Shown one piece after another: positions 1 through 18,360 of a stretch of DNA of 64,000 bases; the first letter of the stretch is position 1, and each line of letters begins with the position of its first letter. The notes under the pieces are model-generated. The model was not told where the DNA came from, ran no database searches, and was given only the letters and a program-made list of their open reading frames with translations. Source of the stretch: Ianthella basta. Taxonomy: Eukaryota > Porifera > Demospongiae > Verongiida > Ianthellidae. Both the position numbers and the translations under genes were made by a program. The DNA is taken from the NCBI GenBank assembly GCA_964019415.1, contig OZ025887.1, forward strand, positions 6,247,950-6,311,949, written 5' to 3'.

Positions 1-31
1 GTATGACTCTGTACCACCACTCTTTCTGCAG

Positions 32-1871
32 GACCACGGGAGTGTATGCGAGGATTCTCCTGAAGATTATTGTGTCTGACATACTCAAGTTCACGGTGAT
101 CTTCTTCATTGTTCTGTACATCTTTATTGGCTCCTTCTATCTGGCCCTGAGGGCTGGGGTGAGTAGCATTGACATGTCAACTGGAGACATCTCATCAGAT
201 ATCGAGGTCTTCAGTTTGGAGACCCTGTGAGCTCTGCATGTAATACATGTGCAAATGTGCACACACACACACACACACATGTACATGTATGTGATGCCAC
301 TCTGTGCAGGTACCCTTGGCATGTAGTGTTCACTGGTATCCGAATCCTGACTGAGTCCGGGGACATCCTTGGTGGTGGCTACTTTGCTAATAATGATGAA
401 GGGCAGTACATTGGCTACCAGTGAGTGTGCTTGTAGTGACGTCATCTGATGTCTGATGTCATCTGATTCTGCCCTTCCCCTTTAAATTACCCCCTTCCCT
501 TCCCCTCCCTCCCTCTCCTCAGGTGGTTCTCTGTTGTCCTGTATCTAATCTTCTTGTTTTTAGTGATTGTGGTCCTGCTGAACCTGCTCATTGCCCAGAT
601 GAGTGACACCTACACTAAAGTACAGGAAGATGTGGAGGGAAACTTTGCAATTGCACGGGCAAGAATCATCTCCAGGCTGCAGAAAGGGAAATGGCTGTTT
701 TGTAAGGAGGTGAGAATCACTTCAATGTGAATTATATTTGTAGGTAGGTACTTAATCTAAACAACACCTGTCTCTTGCCTTGTCGTATGCAGACATACAG
801 GAAGCGCTACTTCCAGAAGCACATTTGGACAGGTTAGTAATGCTTGCTGTTTGAATTGACCAGTTGTGCATGTTTGGCTCCTCTGCTCTCCTCAGAGCTC
901 ACAGATGAAGAGCTGAAACAGGAAGAGCAAGAGGAAGAGGCCGAGGGGAAAGTTGCGTGAGTTGTTCCATTCGAATTACCTACTGTATGTACTCCTTGTG
1001 ATTGGGTGCAGCCAGATAGAGCATGGTGCAGATTTATTGCCAGGTCACCCATGTGTCTTCTCCTTTGTGTTGGGTGCAGTCAGACGGAACAGAAGATTGA
1101 CCGGCTACAAGAAATGGCAGCTGAGAATGCCAGAAGACTTATGAATAGAGAGGATACAGCTCTGCAATATAAGAGGTGTGTGCTGGGATGGTCATGATGG
1201 TATATAAAACCATTCTGTGTGTTCCTCCTTCTGTTGCATGGGTGCAGTCTACTGGCACAGAAGGTTGATCAGCTACAAGAGTTAATGGCTGAGAACTCCA
1301 GAAGACTGCTGAATAGAGAGGATACAGCTCTGCAGTATAAGAGGTGTTTTCTTGAAATGAACATGATGATGTGTTGCCGAGTCACTCTGTTTGTCCTTCT
1401 TCTTGTGTTGGGTGCAGTGTGTTGGAACAGAAGGTGGACCTTCTTACTGAAATGGCAACTCAACGACTGGACAATAGGGAGGATTCAGCTCAGCATATTA
1501 AGAGGTGTTTGTTGGGATGAACATGATGATGTGTTGCTGTATCACCCCATGTCACCTCTTGTGTTGGGTGCAGTCTGCTGGAACAGAAGATTGACCAGAT
1601 GTCAGCTGAATTCACCAGAAAACTGCAGGAGAGAGAGGATGCAGCTCTGCAGTATAACAGGTGTTTGATAGTTGAAATACAATGATGTGTTGCTTTATGT
1701 ATATATAACCTCAAGATTATTCCTTCTTGTGTTGGGTGCAGGCGGCTGGAAGAGAAAATTAAGCGACTTACTGAAGTGACTGCTGAATTGATGGCTGATC
1801 TGACCACAGCTGTGCTGGAGGGTAGGCCTGGCCTTGAAGGAGACCAGGCAGGCGCACATAGCAAACGTTGA
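32..1871 (+). CDS. TRP-type ankyrin channel A, 3' part only
   Basis: The window opens in an intron; the S5 exon follows its acceptor. Core exons seen: 32-226 (S5), 310-420 (pore loop), 523-709 (S6 and post-S6 helix), 793-832 and 896-956, then five C-terminal coiled-coil exons ending at a TGA at 1869-1871. The visible part is about 362 residues. S6 carries LLNLLIAQMSDTY, the TRP-like end of the inner pore helix, and is followed by a basic helix (FAIARARII). The pore exon reads TESGDILGGGYF. Ankyrin and S1-S4 parts lie upstream of the window. By family knowledge this is the pore half of a plasma-membrane cation channel subunit that would assemble as a tetramer. Ligand and ion selectivity cannot be read from the sequence. 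Confidence 0.85.
1080..1871 (+). repeat. Coiled-coil exon array of gene A (5 exons)
   Basis: Exons 1080-1175 and 1248-1343 are 96 nt; 1418-1504 and 1574-1660 are 87 nt; terminal exon 1742-1871 ends in TGA. Every internal exon starts and ends in phase 2 and encodes a variant of LEQKxDxLxEMxAE...RREDxALQYKR. The introns are also alike, with an acceptor context close to TTGGGTGCAG, so exon plus intron was the duplicated unit. Confidence 0.88.
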
Positions 1872-2099
1872 AGTGGCAGTACTGATGGCGACTGTGAAGA
1901 CTGCAATAATTACTATTAACAATTTGCTGCTATAGCAACAAGGCTGCTTAGTAGACATAGATATCTTATTGGAGTGTATATATATACAACTGACAGTACT
2001 TTCCAATATAATATTATGTATTACTAATTTAGTTGTTTGCACATAGCTCACAACTGTAGTTTGAAGATAACAATAGTATACTGTAATACTAATGGTGGA

Positions 2100-2480
2100 A
2101 TGTTGTCATCTGACAGTCACATCTAGGAGAGTTAGGTGTGCAGGTAACAGGATACCAAACTGGCAGACTGTCAACATCTGCAGATGCTGAAATGCTGCAT
2201 GATCTGCTCATAACTGAAGACTGGGACACTGTTGACCATAATACTATAGCCAACAGCAATTTAACCTGTGTCCATGTTGGTCCTGACAGTCTGCAACCTG
2301 CATGTGGTGCATGGTGTTTCTGTGTGATTGGCACACAACATAGACAGTGGTTCTTTGATGTTCCCACTCATACAGAGAGGTTGATGTATGAGAGCACATA
2401 TACACAACCTCAGTCGCTGACATTGCACACATCACAAACTGGCTATACCCTTTCCACACTGCTGCTGCATGCTATTACCT
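2100..2480 (+). repeat. Dispersed 3'-flank element, copy 1
   Basis: This block begins near the end of the 3' flank of gene A and recurs downstream of genes B, C, D and F. It contains an open frame of about 66-116 codons in several copies. The frame is kept only because the copies are recent duplicates, and I see no start context, splice structure or known domain. I treat it as non-coding flank carried along with the channel genes. Confidence 0.6.
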
Positions 2481-2489
2481 TCTATTAAA

Positions 2490-2545
2490 GAAGTTGGTTG
2501 AAAAGACAGCTGAGAATACCAGAAGACCTCTGAACAGAGAGGATG
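2490..2545 (+). pseudogene. Relic of a coiled-coil exon downstream of gene A
   Basis: The stretch matches the 96-nt coiled-coil exon class (ACAGCTGAGAATACCAGAAG followed by a degenerate CTCTGAACAGAGAGGATG). It lies about 620 bp past the stop codon and lacks the usual donor. It looks like an orphaned exon left by contraction of an array. Confidence 0.6.
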
Positions 2546-3250
2546 TTGGTTCGAGTAGGAGTGCAGTGCTTTCCTGGTTCTTAGTGTCATGCTTAGTTCC
2601 CTTCTATAAGGAAAGAAGGGTCCTGTACCTCATTGAAGTTGATACTGTTATAGAATCTCATTAAATGGTCCTATCATCATGACCACACAGCAACAGATGA
2701 GGTAATTATGTATTTATTTATATAATTACTACAGAATTGGAGATCACAATCTTGGTGTGATTTTGTCTTCAAGATTCACATTTTGGCTGAGCAGATCATT
2801 AATTGGCAAGCACCATTACCATTTTGCTTTGCTCAGTGTCACTGCCAATGTTCAGTGTTGTACATTTCCAGCTTACTAGGGAAACCAAGTAGGAAAATCA
2901 AGTGCACCCACCCATAAACTGTTGATTGCTGTATGTTTGGAAGTAACAGAAATGAGAGGGGACTTGGATTCATCGGCTTTGTAACTAGGTAACCATAGAG
3001 TGAATTTGCACTTCCCATTGGTTTATGAATGTGTTCACAGGAAAAGGAATTAGACTTCTATGTGTTTTCATTGCTTGCTTCAGAGGTAACGTTTTAAAAA
3101 GGAATGGGAAAGCTTCCACATACCATAATGTTACAAGTACACGGAATTCCAAGAAACTACATTACTATTAGGAAATGTCCTTTAGTCTGTGGCTTCTTAG
3201 GGTATTCAGTGTGACCTACTAACACTGGACGCATCCTGTGTGCTGATGAA
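2546..3250. other. Intergenic upstream region of gene B
   Basis: No coding signal is seen. The last 150 bases (from about 3100) are strongly conserved in front of genes C and D, including GGAAATGTCCTTTAGT and the block around TTCTTAGGGTATTCAGTGTG. They probably hold the proximal promoter of this subgroup. Confidence 0.5.
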
Positions 3251-3258
3251 TATTTAAG
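3251..3258 (+). promoter_or_regulatory. TATA-like box of gene B
   Basis: TATTTAAG lies 107 bp upstream of the chosen ATG, at the same distance as in genes C and D and within a conserved block. Confidence 0.5.
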
Positions 3259-3357
3259 CGCACATTCTGTCAAGTGACTTTACAGCTCTATACAGCTACC
3301 TTCAACCAGACACATTTCTCTTAAGTAATATTTTGTTTGGTGTCTAGATGAGCAAAG

Positions 3358-9717
<6,360 letters not shown>

Positions 9718-9914
9718 AGTGGCAGTACTGATGGCGACTGTGAAGAATGCAATAATTACTATTAACAATTTGCTGCTATAGCAATGAGGCTGCTTAGCAG
9801 ACATAGATATCTTATTGGAGTGTATACAACTGACAGTACTTTTCATTATTAGATTATATATTAGTTGTTTGCATGTAGTTGACATGCAGTTGTAGCTTGA
9901 AGATAGCAATAGTA

Positions 9915-10289
9915 TAATACTAATGGTGGCATATTGACAAGTGACAATCATGGTACCAAACTGGCTGACTGTCAACATCTGCAGATGCTGAAATGCTGCA
10001 TGATCTGCTCATAACCGAAGACTGGGACACTGTTGACCACAACACTATAGCCAACAGCAATTTAACCTGTGTCCATGTTGGTCCTGACAGTCTGCAACCT
10101 GCATGTGGTGCATGGTGTTTCTGTGTGATTGGCACACAACATAGACAGTGGTTCTTTGATGTTCCCCACTCATACAGAGAAGTTAATGTATGAGAGCACA
10201 TGCACAACCTCTGTCTGCTGACATTGCACACATCACAAACTGGCTATAGCCTTTCCATGCACACTGCTGCATGTTATTACCTTCTATTG
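9915..10289 (+). repeat. Dispersed 3'-flank element, copy 2
   Basis: Near-identical to the block downstream of gene A, including CTGACTGTCAACATCTGCAG and the conserved stretch to the TATAGCCTTTCC region. Confidence 0.6.
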
Positions 10290-10361
10290 AAGAAGTTGGT
10301 TGACCAGCTGTAGATGAAAAGGCAGCTGAGAATACCAGAAGACCTCTGAACAGAGAGGATG
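10290..10361 (+). pseudogene. Relic coiled-coil exon downstream of gene B
   Basis: A more complete version of the relic after gene A: AAGTTGGTTGACCAGCTG, then an in-frame TAG, then GCAGCTGAGAATACCAGAAG. It retains the exon's register but lacks normal splice sites. Confidence 0.6.
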
Positions 10362-10837
10362 TTGGCTCGAGCAGGAGTGCACTGCATTCCTGGTTCTTAG
10401 TGTCATGTTTAGTTCCCTGGTCCTGTGCCTCACTGACAATGTTCAATGTTGTACATTTCCTACTTTGTATAACAAGAATGCAAACCAAGTGCGCCCAGCC
10501 ATAAACTGTTGATTGCTGTATGTTTGGAAGTAACAGAAATGAGTGAGGACTTGGGCTCATCGGCTTTGGCTTAGGTAACCATAGAGTGAATTTGCACTTC
10601 CCATTGGTTTATGAATGTGATCAAGGAAAAAGGAAATCAGACCTCATTGTGTTTTCATTGCTTGATTCAGAAGTAAAATACTAAAAAAGAACGGCAGGAG
10701 CTTCCACATACCATAATGTTACATGCACACGGAATTCCAAGAAACTCCATTACTATTAGGAAATGTCCTTTAGTTGTGGCTTCTTAGGGTATTCAGTGTG
10801 ACCTACTAATATTGGACGCTTCCTGTGTGCTGATGAA

Positions 10838-10845
10838 TATTTAAG
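10838..10845 (+). promoter_or_regulatory. TATA-like box of gene C
   Basis: TATTTAAG lies 107 bp before the ATG in the block conserved with B and D. Confidence 0.5.
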
Positions 10846-10934
10846 CGCACATTCTGTCAAGTGACTTTACAGCTCTATACAGCTACCTTCAACCAGACAC
10901 ATTTCTCTCAAGTAATATTTTGTTTGGTGTCTAG

Positions 10935-10958
10935 ATGAGCAAAGATGATGCCGAGTGA
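10935..10958 (+). promoter_or_regulatory. Upstream ORF overlapping the start of gene C
   Basis: Seven codons plus TGA overlap the main start in another frame, at the same spacing as in gene B. Confidence 0.5.
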
Positions 10959-13900
10959 GAATGGAAATTACGAAGTTGACATAGAAATGGATGAAATGGG
11001 GAGTGCGGCTGACCTTGTTGATGTGGACTTTCAGCCAATGAAGAAGAAAAAAGAAATAGTGGATCTGCCTTTCAAGGGCAGGTTCAAAAGTATTCTGATG
11101 GAAAACTATGACAAGGAGTTGTGGTGGGTTATGGTTGAAGACCAAATAAAGAAAGATGGTGACTTTGCAGCGAAGGTGAGAGGCAGTTCTGTATTCCTGC
11201 ATACACAGTGTTATGGCTGGCTTAATAACATTGACACACACACACATTGTAGGTTGTAGTGAAGATGCAGGCAGAAGAGGACAAGATGAGGGAGGAGGCC
11301 ATTGTTGAAGTGATGGTAGACCTTCTCCTTGAGATGGAGGGGTTGACAGTGCACAATGGCTTGGTGTATGTGCTGGATGAGGGGCTGGAGAGCTACCCTG
11401 TAAGTGTAGAGGGGAAACACACATTCTTCATTGCACAGCATTGATATTACAAGCACCCTCTCTTATACATAGATGGAGCTCATGGTTGTTGAGCTGCTGA
11501 AGCGTGGGGCAGATCCCAACGAAGAGAGAGGCACAGGTGGGTCCACACCACTCCACCTTGCCATTGTCGAGAATAAAGATCAACTGGTGAAAGCGTTGTT
11601 GGAGAAAGGGGCCCATTTGGAGACCAAGAACGACTATGGCTATACTCCTCTCTTGAAAGCAGTGAAATATGGTGCATCTGAAGAAATAGTTGATCTCATC
11701 CTGGAGCATGGTGCAGATGTGCACATTCTTGCAGAAGATAGGAAGACTGCTCTGCATTTTGCTGCACAGAAGGGCAATGTGATCATGATGAGAAAGATGA
11801 TAGAGAGAGGTCTGTCTGTGGATGCTGAGGACAAAGACGGCTGGACACCGCTCCATGAGGCAGCCTACTATGGGAGTAAGGGTGCAGCTGAAGTTCTCAT
11901 TGAGAATGGTCAGTCGCTGGTCTTACACTTCATGCATGGTGTCTTTCAACTACATTCATCCGCTCACTTATTTGGAATCCCATGTCATCTCATGCCATTG
12001 TCATATCATTGTCATCATCGTGCTATACCATGTCATGTCATGTCATTTTCATTGCTATATCATTGTTATTGTTAATGTCATTGTCATTATCATTGTCATA
12101 ATCATTGTCATTGTCATGTCATGTCATGTCATGTCATTCCCATGTCTGCATATGGAATGGAGAAGTATTTCGAGTAAAGTTTAAGAGAAGAGCACTCGTT
12201 GCTCACAATACATATGTTAGGGACTTGGGATGAGTGTACCAATCAACATCATGGTGAACTAGCCGTCAGTTATGTACGGTGTGTGGTAGTATACTACTCA
12301 GGACAATTACGTACTGTATGTGACAATGTATGAATGACGTCAAATCATTGTGTTACAAGGTTGAATAATACAGCAGGAAAACATGCAATGGAGTACTATT
12401 GAAGTAATTAATTTATGGATGAACTGCTATTGAAATGAATTGAATGAATATTGTACTGGGAAATGAAACAATGGAGAAAAGAAAGTGTTCAAAGGATTTA
12501 GACAAACCCACAGGCCTTTCAACTATTGTGCTAAGCCTTTTGATGCTATTCTCTTGCTAATTGGCACCAATGCAGAGTATCATGGGATGCAATCTCATGT
12601 TACTTCATGAATTAATTGTCTTTCTGTTCACTAACAGTTACTTTTGTATGTATCTTGAAAATGCTCTCATGAATAGCATTGTAAACCTCTCAATGCTATA
12701 AGTTGAATGTGAATTTCATGTATGTACTTGCATGTATGTATGGTATGTGCGTATGTGCATGCAATTCAGAAGTGTGGTTAGTGTGCCAATTGTGTGGCCC
12801 AAGTAAGTGCAGTGATGTCAGTATGATGTCATCAGGCAGTAATACTCACTGTAGTATTGTAGACTGGTGCATGCATGCATGTACACATGTATCTACCACA
12901 CCCAAGCACTGCACTGATTAAGGGCTGCCCTGCGCTCTACCACATTCTGCTCTGCACACCTTACCCACCCTCACTTTCATGACTGTGTGGTCATGCATTC
13001 TTTAGGGGCTTTTGCGAATGCCAGAGATCACAGGAAGCGGACTCCTCTGCATGTGGCAGCCAACGGTGGAGACAAGGAGCTCATTGAATTTCTCCTATGC
13101 AACAAGGCAGATCTCAGTGTGGCTGATTTGGATGGCAACACTCCATTGGACCTTGCTGCCAAGGAGAGGTATGAGGAAGTTGTTAACCTCCTTGTGACCC
13201 AGTCATACTCTTCCAAGAAAGATGATGCAGTGAAGCAGACCATTAAAACTGCCTTGGATTCAGAAAGAGTCAAGGATGACCTTGTCAGACAGAAGATTGG
13301 AGAGATGTCACCAGCTAGGTATGACTTGCAATGAATGCGAGCAGTGCATGTCATGCATGCGTTCTAATTGCCATGCACCTTCATGACCATCTGCCTTCCT
13401 TCCCTTAACATCCACAGTGTTGTCAGCATGTTCAAGCCCAAGGAAAGTGGTGGCAAAGAGGAGTACAAATTCCTTGAGCAGTTTGTCACCAACTCAAAGC
13501 TGAAGGTGATGTAATGCAGACTCACAGGCATGTAACATGAAGTGATCTTTGATTGACATTTCTGAAACAACTCCATGTATTTGTACTTCACCTATAGTCA
13601 CGGATTACATAATTATATAAATGCACTTAATGAGACACTGTAGAATGTCCCCCTTTTCAGCTGAATCAGTCATCGAATGCTTCTTAGCTATGTACATTTA
13701 GTTGGTACTCACCTGCCTGACTCTCCAGAAATCAACCATGGCCATCATGGATCACTTTGTACTGGGCAAGAGACGTGGGCGTGTAAACTGTGAGATTATT
13801 GAGGCTGATGTGAAGGGAACTCCACCAGACCAGGATGACTTTGATGAAAGCAGCCCATCTCTGCTTGATGTCATTGTGGAACAGCAGGACAAGGTGTGAA

Positions 13901-16900
13901 TCCTTAAGTCCGTGTACATTTTAATGTGTTTGCAGTTCTCTCTTGAATTCACTCCTGTAGTGTATTAAAACTGAGTTCAGTATGCATGTAAACTGGGCTG
14001 AGAAGCATCTGACATGTCCTCTCTCATCCACTCTCCCCACCTCAGGAGCTAGCCCAACACCCTTCAATTAAAGCCATATTAGACTACAAATGGAAGACAT
14101 TTGGAAGATGGCTCTTCGTGTGAGTGGTAAACACTACCAGTGGTTATGTTCAGTCATTGTCTTCATTTCGTTGTTGTGCTGTTAAATCATTACATGTTCT
14201 TGCTCTCTCAGCTTTTCCTTCATGGTGTATGCTGTTCGTATGCTGTTCCTTGGACTGGCTCTGCTCATTGCTGCTCGACCTGACCTGGACAACCCTGGCT
14301 GTTACAGAGATGGATGGGACTACTTCAGGGGAGTTTGTGAGGGGATTTCCATCATTCTTTACCTCTTCAAACTTGTTGATGAGCTTCAAGAGATGTTCAG
14401 GTATGTGACTGCACTTGTGATCATTTCTGTGCATGCATCATCAGATAGGTAACTCACCTTCAGCACCCTTTAATGTCAGTGTGTCTCACAATACAAAATT
14501 CTTCCTTTCCAGTTTCCCAAAAGTGTACTTCAAGGACTATTACAACTACATGCAGCTGGTTTCGGTCATCCTGCCTTTCCTCATCATCCCTTTCCGGGCA
14601 GCCACCACATGGTGTGCCTCCACTGGAGATGGCTACTGTGTTGACCCCACTCTCCTGCCAAATTCCACAAATGTCTCCATGGACATCAATGTGGCTTGCA
14701 TCACTGCATCCCATGTCCAGTGGATCATTGCCTCACTGGCCTACATGGCCAATGCCTTTTTGGTCATGGAGTTCCTTGCTCTGTTCAGGTATCTACTGCA
14801 GGCAATTTCTTGTGGTATTCCACAGTACCATTATGGCTCTGTCCTGTCCTTCCCTCTGCAGGATCACGGGTGTTTACACAAGGATTATCTTAAGGATACT
14901 TGTGTCGGACATGCTCAAGTTCATAGTTATCTTCATGGTTGTTCTTTACATCTTTGTTGGATCTTTCTATCTGGCCCTGAGGGCCGGGGTGAAGGGCATC
15001 GACACGTCTACTGGGGACATCACTTCAGACATGGAAGTGTTCAGGCTCCAGACCCTGTGAGTTCTGAATGCAATACGTGTACATATGTGCACACAGGCAC
15101 ACACACACACACATGTATATGCATGTGGTGGCACCCTGTGCAGGTACCCCTGGAATGTCGTGTTCATGGGTATCCGAATCCTGTCTGAGTCTGGAGAAAT
15201 CTTTGATGGTGACTACTTTGCTACTAATATTGAAGGGGAGTACATTGGCTACCAGTGAGTATGCATGTAATGACATCACTGGTCTTTCCAGCCTGGCCCT
15301 GTTATAGAGTGACCCTTCTCCCCTCCTCCCCAGGTGGTTCTCTATTGTCCTGTACCTGGCCTTCCTGTTTGGTGTGATTGTGATCCTGCTGAACCTGCTC
15401 ATTGCCCAAATGAGTGACACCTACACTAAAGTACAGGAAGACGTGGAGGGGACCTTTGCCATTGCAAGGGCTAGAATCATCTCCAGACTACAGAAGGGGA
15501 AATGGCTGTTTTGCAAGGAAGTGAGGAATCACTTTAATGGGTACATGTTTGTGGGTACTTGATGCAAAGATGACCTGTCCCTTGCCTTGTTGTATGCAGA
15601 CATACAGGAAGCGCTACTTCAAGAAGCACATTTGGACAGGTTAGTCATGCTTGTTGTTTGAATTGACCAGTTGTGCATGTTTGGCTCCTTTGCTCTCCTC
15701 AGAGCTCACAGATGAAGAGCTGAAAGAGGACAAGCAAGAAGAAGAGGCTCAGGGGAAAGTTGCGTGAGTTGTTTTATTAGCATAGACACTTCCTGTGTTG
15801 GGCAAAGTCTGATGGAGCAAAGTGGGCTTACTTTATTGAATTTAAGAGTTACATGTGTGTTGGCATTAATTTACTGTAACAGTTGGCTTGCTTTTTTTCT
15901 CCTTAATTGTACGTGCTCAATTTGCAGGGATTGACTTATACATTGCCTGATCACCCATGTGTCTTCCTCCTTGTGTTGGATGCAGTCAGACAGAACAGAA
16001 GATTGACCGGCTACAAGAAATGACAGCTGAATGTTCTAGAAGACTTATGAATAGAGAGGATACAGCTCTGCAGTATAAGAGGTGAGTGCTGGGGTGATCT
16101 TGATATAATGCATGTTGGACTACTCTGTGTGTTCCTCCTTGTGTTGGGTGCAGTCTGCTGGTACAGAAGGTTGGCCGGGTGCAGGAAATAACAGCTGAGA
16201 ATACCAGACGACTGCAGGAGAGAGAGGACACAGCTCTGCAGTATCACAGGTGTGTTTTGAGATGAACATGATGAGGTTTTGCTGTATCACTCCGTTTGTC
16301 ATTCTCCTTGTGTTGGGTGCAGTGTGCTGGAACAGAAGGTTGACCTTCTTACTGAAATGACAGCTCTAGGGCTGGATAGGAGAGAGGGTTCAGCACAGAA
16401 TATTAGAAGGTGCTTGTTGGGGATATGGGCATGATGATGTGTTTGCTGGATCACTCAATGTGTCCTTCTCATGTTGGGTGCAGTGGATTGGAGCAGAAAG
16501 TTGATCACCTTACCGAAATGACAGCTCATCGACTGCAGGATAGAGAGGATTCAGCTCAGACCATCAAGAGGTGCTTATTGTGATGGACATTATGTGCTGC
16601 TGAATCACACTGCATGTACGTATGTATGTATGCCTTCTTACTCGTGTTGGGTGCATGCAGTCTGATGGAACAGAAGGTGGACCACGCTACTGAAATGACG
16701 GTCCAAGGACTGCAGAAGAGGGAGGATTCAGCTCAGCATATCAAGAGGTGTTTGTTGGGATGGACATGATGATGTGTTGCTGTATCACCCCATGTGTCCT
16801 CTTTTGTTGGGTGCAGTTTGTTGGAACAGAAGATTGACCAGATGTCAGTTGAATTCACCAGAAAACTGCAGAAGAGAGAGGACACAGCTCTGGAGTATAA

Positions 16901-17119
16901 CAGGTGTTTGATATTAAGATGAAACACAATGATGTGTTTCAGCATCATTTCATGTGTTCTCCTTCTTGTGTTGTCTGCAGGCTGCTTGAACAAAAGATTC
17001 ACCGACTTACTGAAGTGACTGCTGAATTGATGGCTAATCTGACCAAAGCAGTGCAGAAGGAGGAGGAGGGTGGGACTGGCCCTGAAGGAGACCAGGCAGG
17101 TGCACATAGCAAACCTTGA
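10945..17119 (+). CDS. TRP-type ankyrin-repeat channel C
   Basis: The spliced model gives 1063 residues. Core exons: 10945-11175, 11253-11399, 11473-11908, 13006-13318, 13418-13505, 13729-13893, 14046-14119, 14212-14400, 14513-14788, 14862-15056, 15144-15254, 15334-15520, 15600-15639, 15703-15763; then seven coiled-coil exons. From exon 4 onward it is almost identical to B, and up to exon 5 almost identical to D. The N-terminus differs from B by a lysine-rich stretch (MKKKKEIVDLPFKGRFKS). Ankyrin repeats, S1-S6, glycosylation sequons and pore (SESGEIFDGDYF) are intact. Near-identity with B means short-read mapping would confuse the copies. Expected role: tetrameric plasma-membrane cation channel subunit; stimulus unknown. 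Confidence 0.87.
15986..17119 (+). repeat. Coiled-coil exon array of gene C (7 exons)
   Basis: Exons 15986-16081, 16154-16249, 16323-16409, 16484-16570, 16661-16747, 16817-16903 and terminal 16981-17119, a one-to-one copy of the B array at +7402. The terminal exon differs from B by a few residues (LMANLTKAVQKEEE, ending SKP). Confidence 0.88.
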
Positions 17120-17316
17120 AGTGGCAGTACTGATGGCGACTGTGAAGACTTCAATAATTACTATTAACAATTTGCTGCTATAGCAACAAAACTGCTTCGT
17201 AGATATAGATATCTTGCTGGAGTGTATACAACTGAGAGTACTTTCCATTATTAGATTATATATTAGTTGTTTGCACATAGTTGACATGCAGTTGTAGCTT
17301 GAAGATAGCAATAGTA

Positions 17317-17691
17317 TAATACTAATGGTGGCATATTGACAAGTGACAATCATGATACCAAACTGGCTGACTGTCAACATCTGCAGATGCTGAAATGCTG
17401 CATGATCTGCTCATAACCGAAGACTGGGACACTGTTGACCATAATACTATAGCCAACAGCAATTTAACCTGTGTCCATGTTGGTCCTGACAGTCTGCAAC
17501 CTGCATGTGGTGCATGGTGTTTCTGTGTGATTGGCACACAACATAGACAGTGGTTCTTTGATGTTCCCCACTCATACAGAGAAGTTAATGTATGAGAGCA
17601 CATGCACAACCTCTGTCTGCTGACATTGCACACATCACAAACTGGCTATAGCCTTTCCATGCACACTGCTGCATGTTATTACCTTCTATTG
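17317..17691 (+). repeat. Dispersed 3'-flank element, copy 3
   Basis: Copy of the B 3' flank at +7402. Confidence 0.6.
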
Positions 17692-17763
17692 AAGAAGTTG
17701 GTTGACCAGCTGTAGATGAAAAGGCAGCTGAGAATACCAGAAGACCTCTGAACAGAGAGGATG
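17692..17763 (+). pseudogene. Relic coiled-coil exon downstream of gene C
   Basis: Copy at +7402 of the relic after gene B, with the same in-frame TAG. Confidence 0.6.
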
Positions 17764-18239
17764 TTGGCTCGAGCAGGAGTGCACTGCATTCCCGGTTCTT
17801 AGTGTCATGTTTAGTTCCCTGGTCCTGTGCCTCACTGACAATGTTCAATGTTGTACATTTCCTACTTTGTATAACAAGAATGCAAACCAAGTGCGCCCAG
17901 CCATAAACTGTTGATTGCTGTATGTTTGGAAGTAACAGAAATGAGTGAGGACTTGGGCTCATCGGCTTTGGCTTAGGTAACCATAGAGTGAATTTGCACT
18001 TCCCATTGGTTTATGAATGTGATCAAGGAAAAAGGAAATCAGACCTCATTGTGTTTTCATTGCTTGATTCAGAAGTAAAATACTAAAAAAGAACGGCAGG
18101 AGCTTCCACATACCATAATGTTACATGCACACGGAATTCCAAGAAACTCCATTACTATTAGGAAATGTCCTTTAGTTGTGGCTTCTTAGGGTATTCAGTG
18201 TGACCTACTAATATTGGACGCTTCCTGTGTGCTGATGAA

Positions 18240-18247
18240 TATTTAAG
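18240..18247 (+). promoter_or_regulatory. TATA-like box of gene D
   Basis: TATTTAAG lies 107 bp before the ATG, as in B and C. Confidence 0.5.
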
Positions 18248-18336
18248 CGCACATTCTGTCAAGTGACTTTACAGCTCTATACAGCTACCTTCAACCAGAC
18301 ACATTTCTCTCAAGTAATATTTTGTTTGGTGTCTAG

Positions 18337-18360
18337 ATGAGCAAAGATGATGCCGAGTGA
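18337..18360 (+). promoter_or_regulatory. Upstream ORF overlapping the start of gene D
   Basis: Third copy of the seven-codon uORF overlapping the channel start. Confidence 0.5.

Noticed and set aside
2138-2488. Open frame of 116 codons in the 3' flank of A, with shorter relatives after B-D
   Set aside because: It is shared only through recent duplication, has no domain or splice context, and the equivalent in F is broken.
14433-15188. 251-codon open frame running from exon 9 into exons 10-11 of channel C
   Set aside because: It starts as intron, is in frame only through exon 9, then shifts into the wrong frame of the S5 exon; the spliced model keeps the conserved frame.
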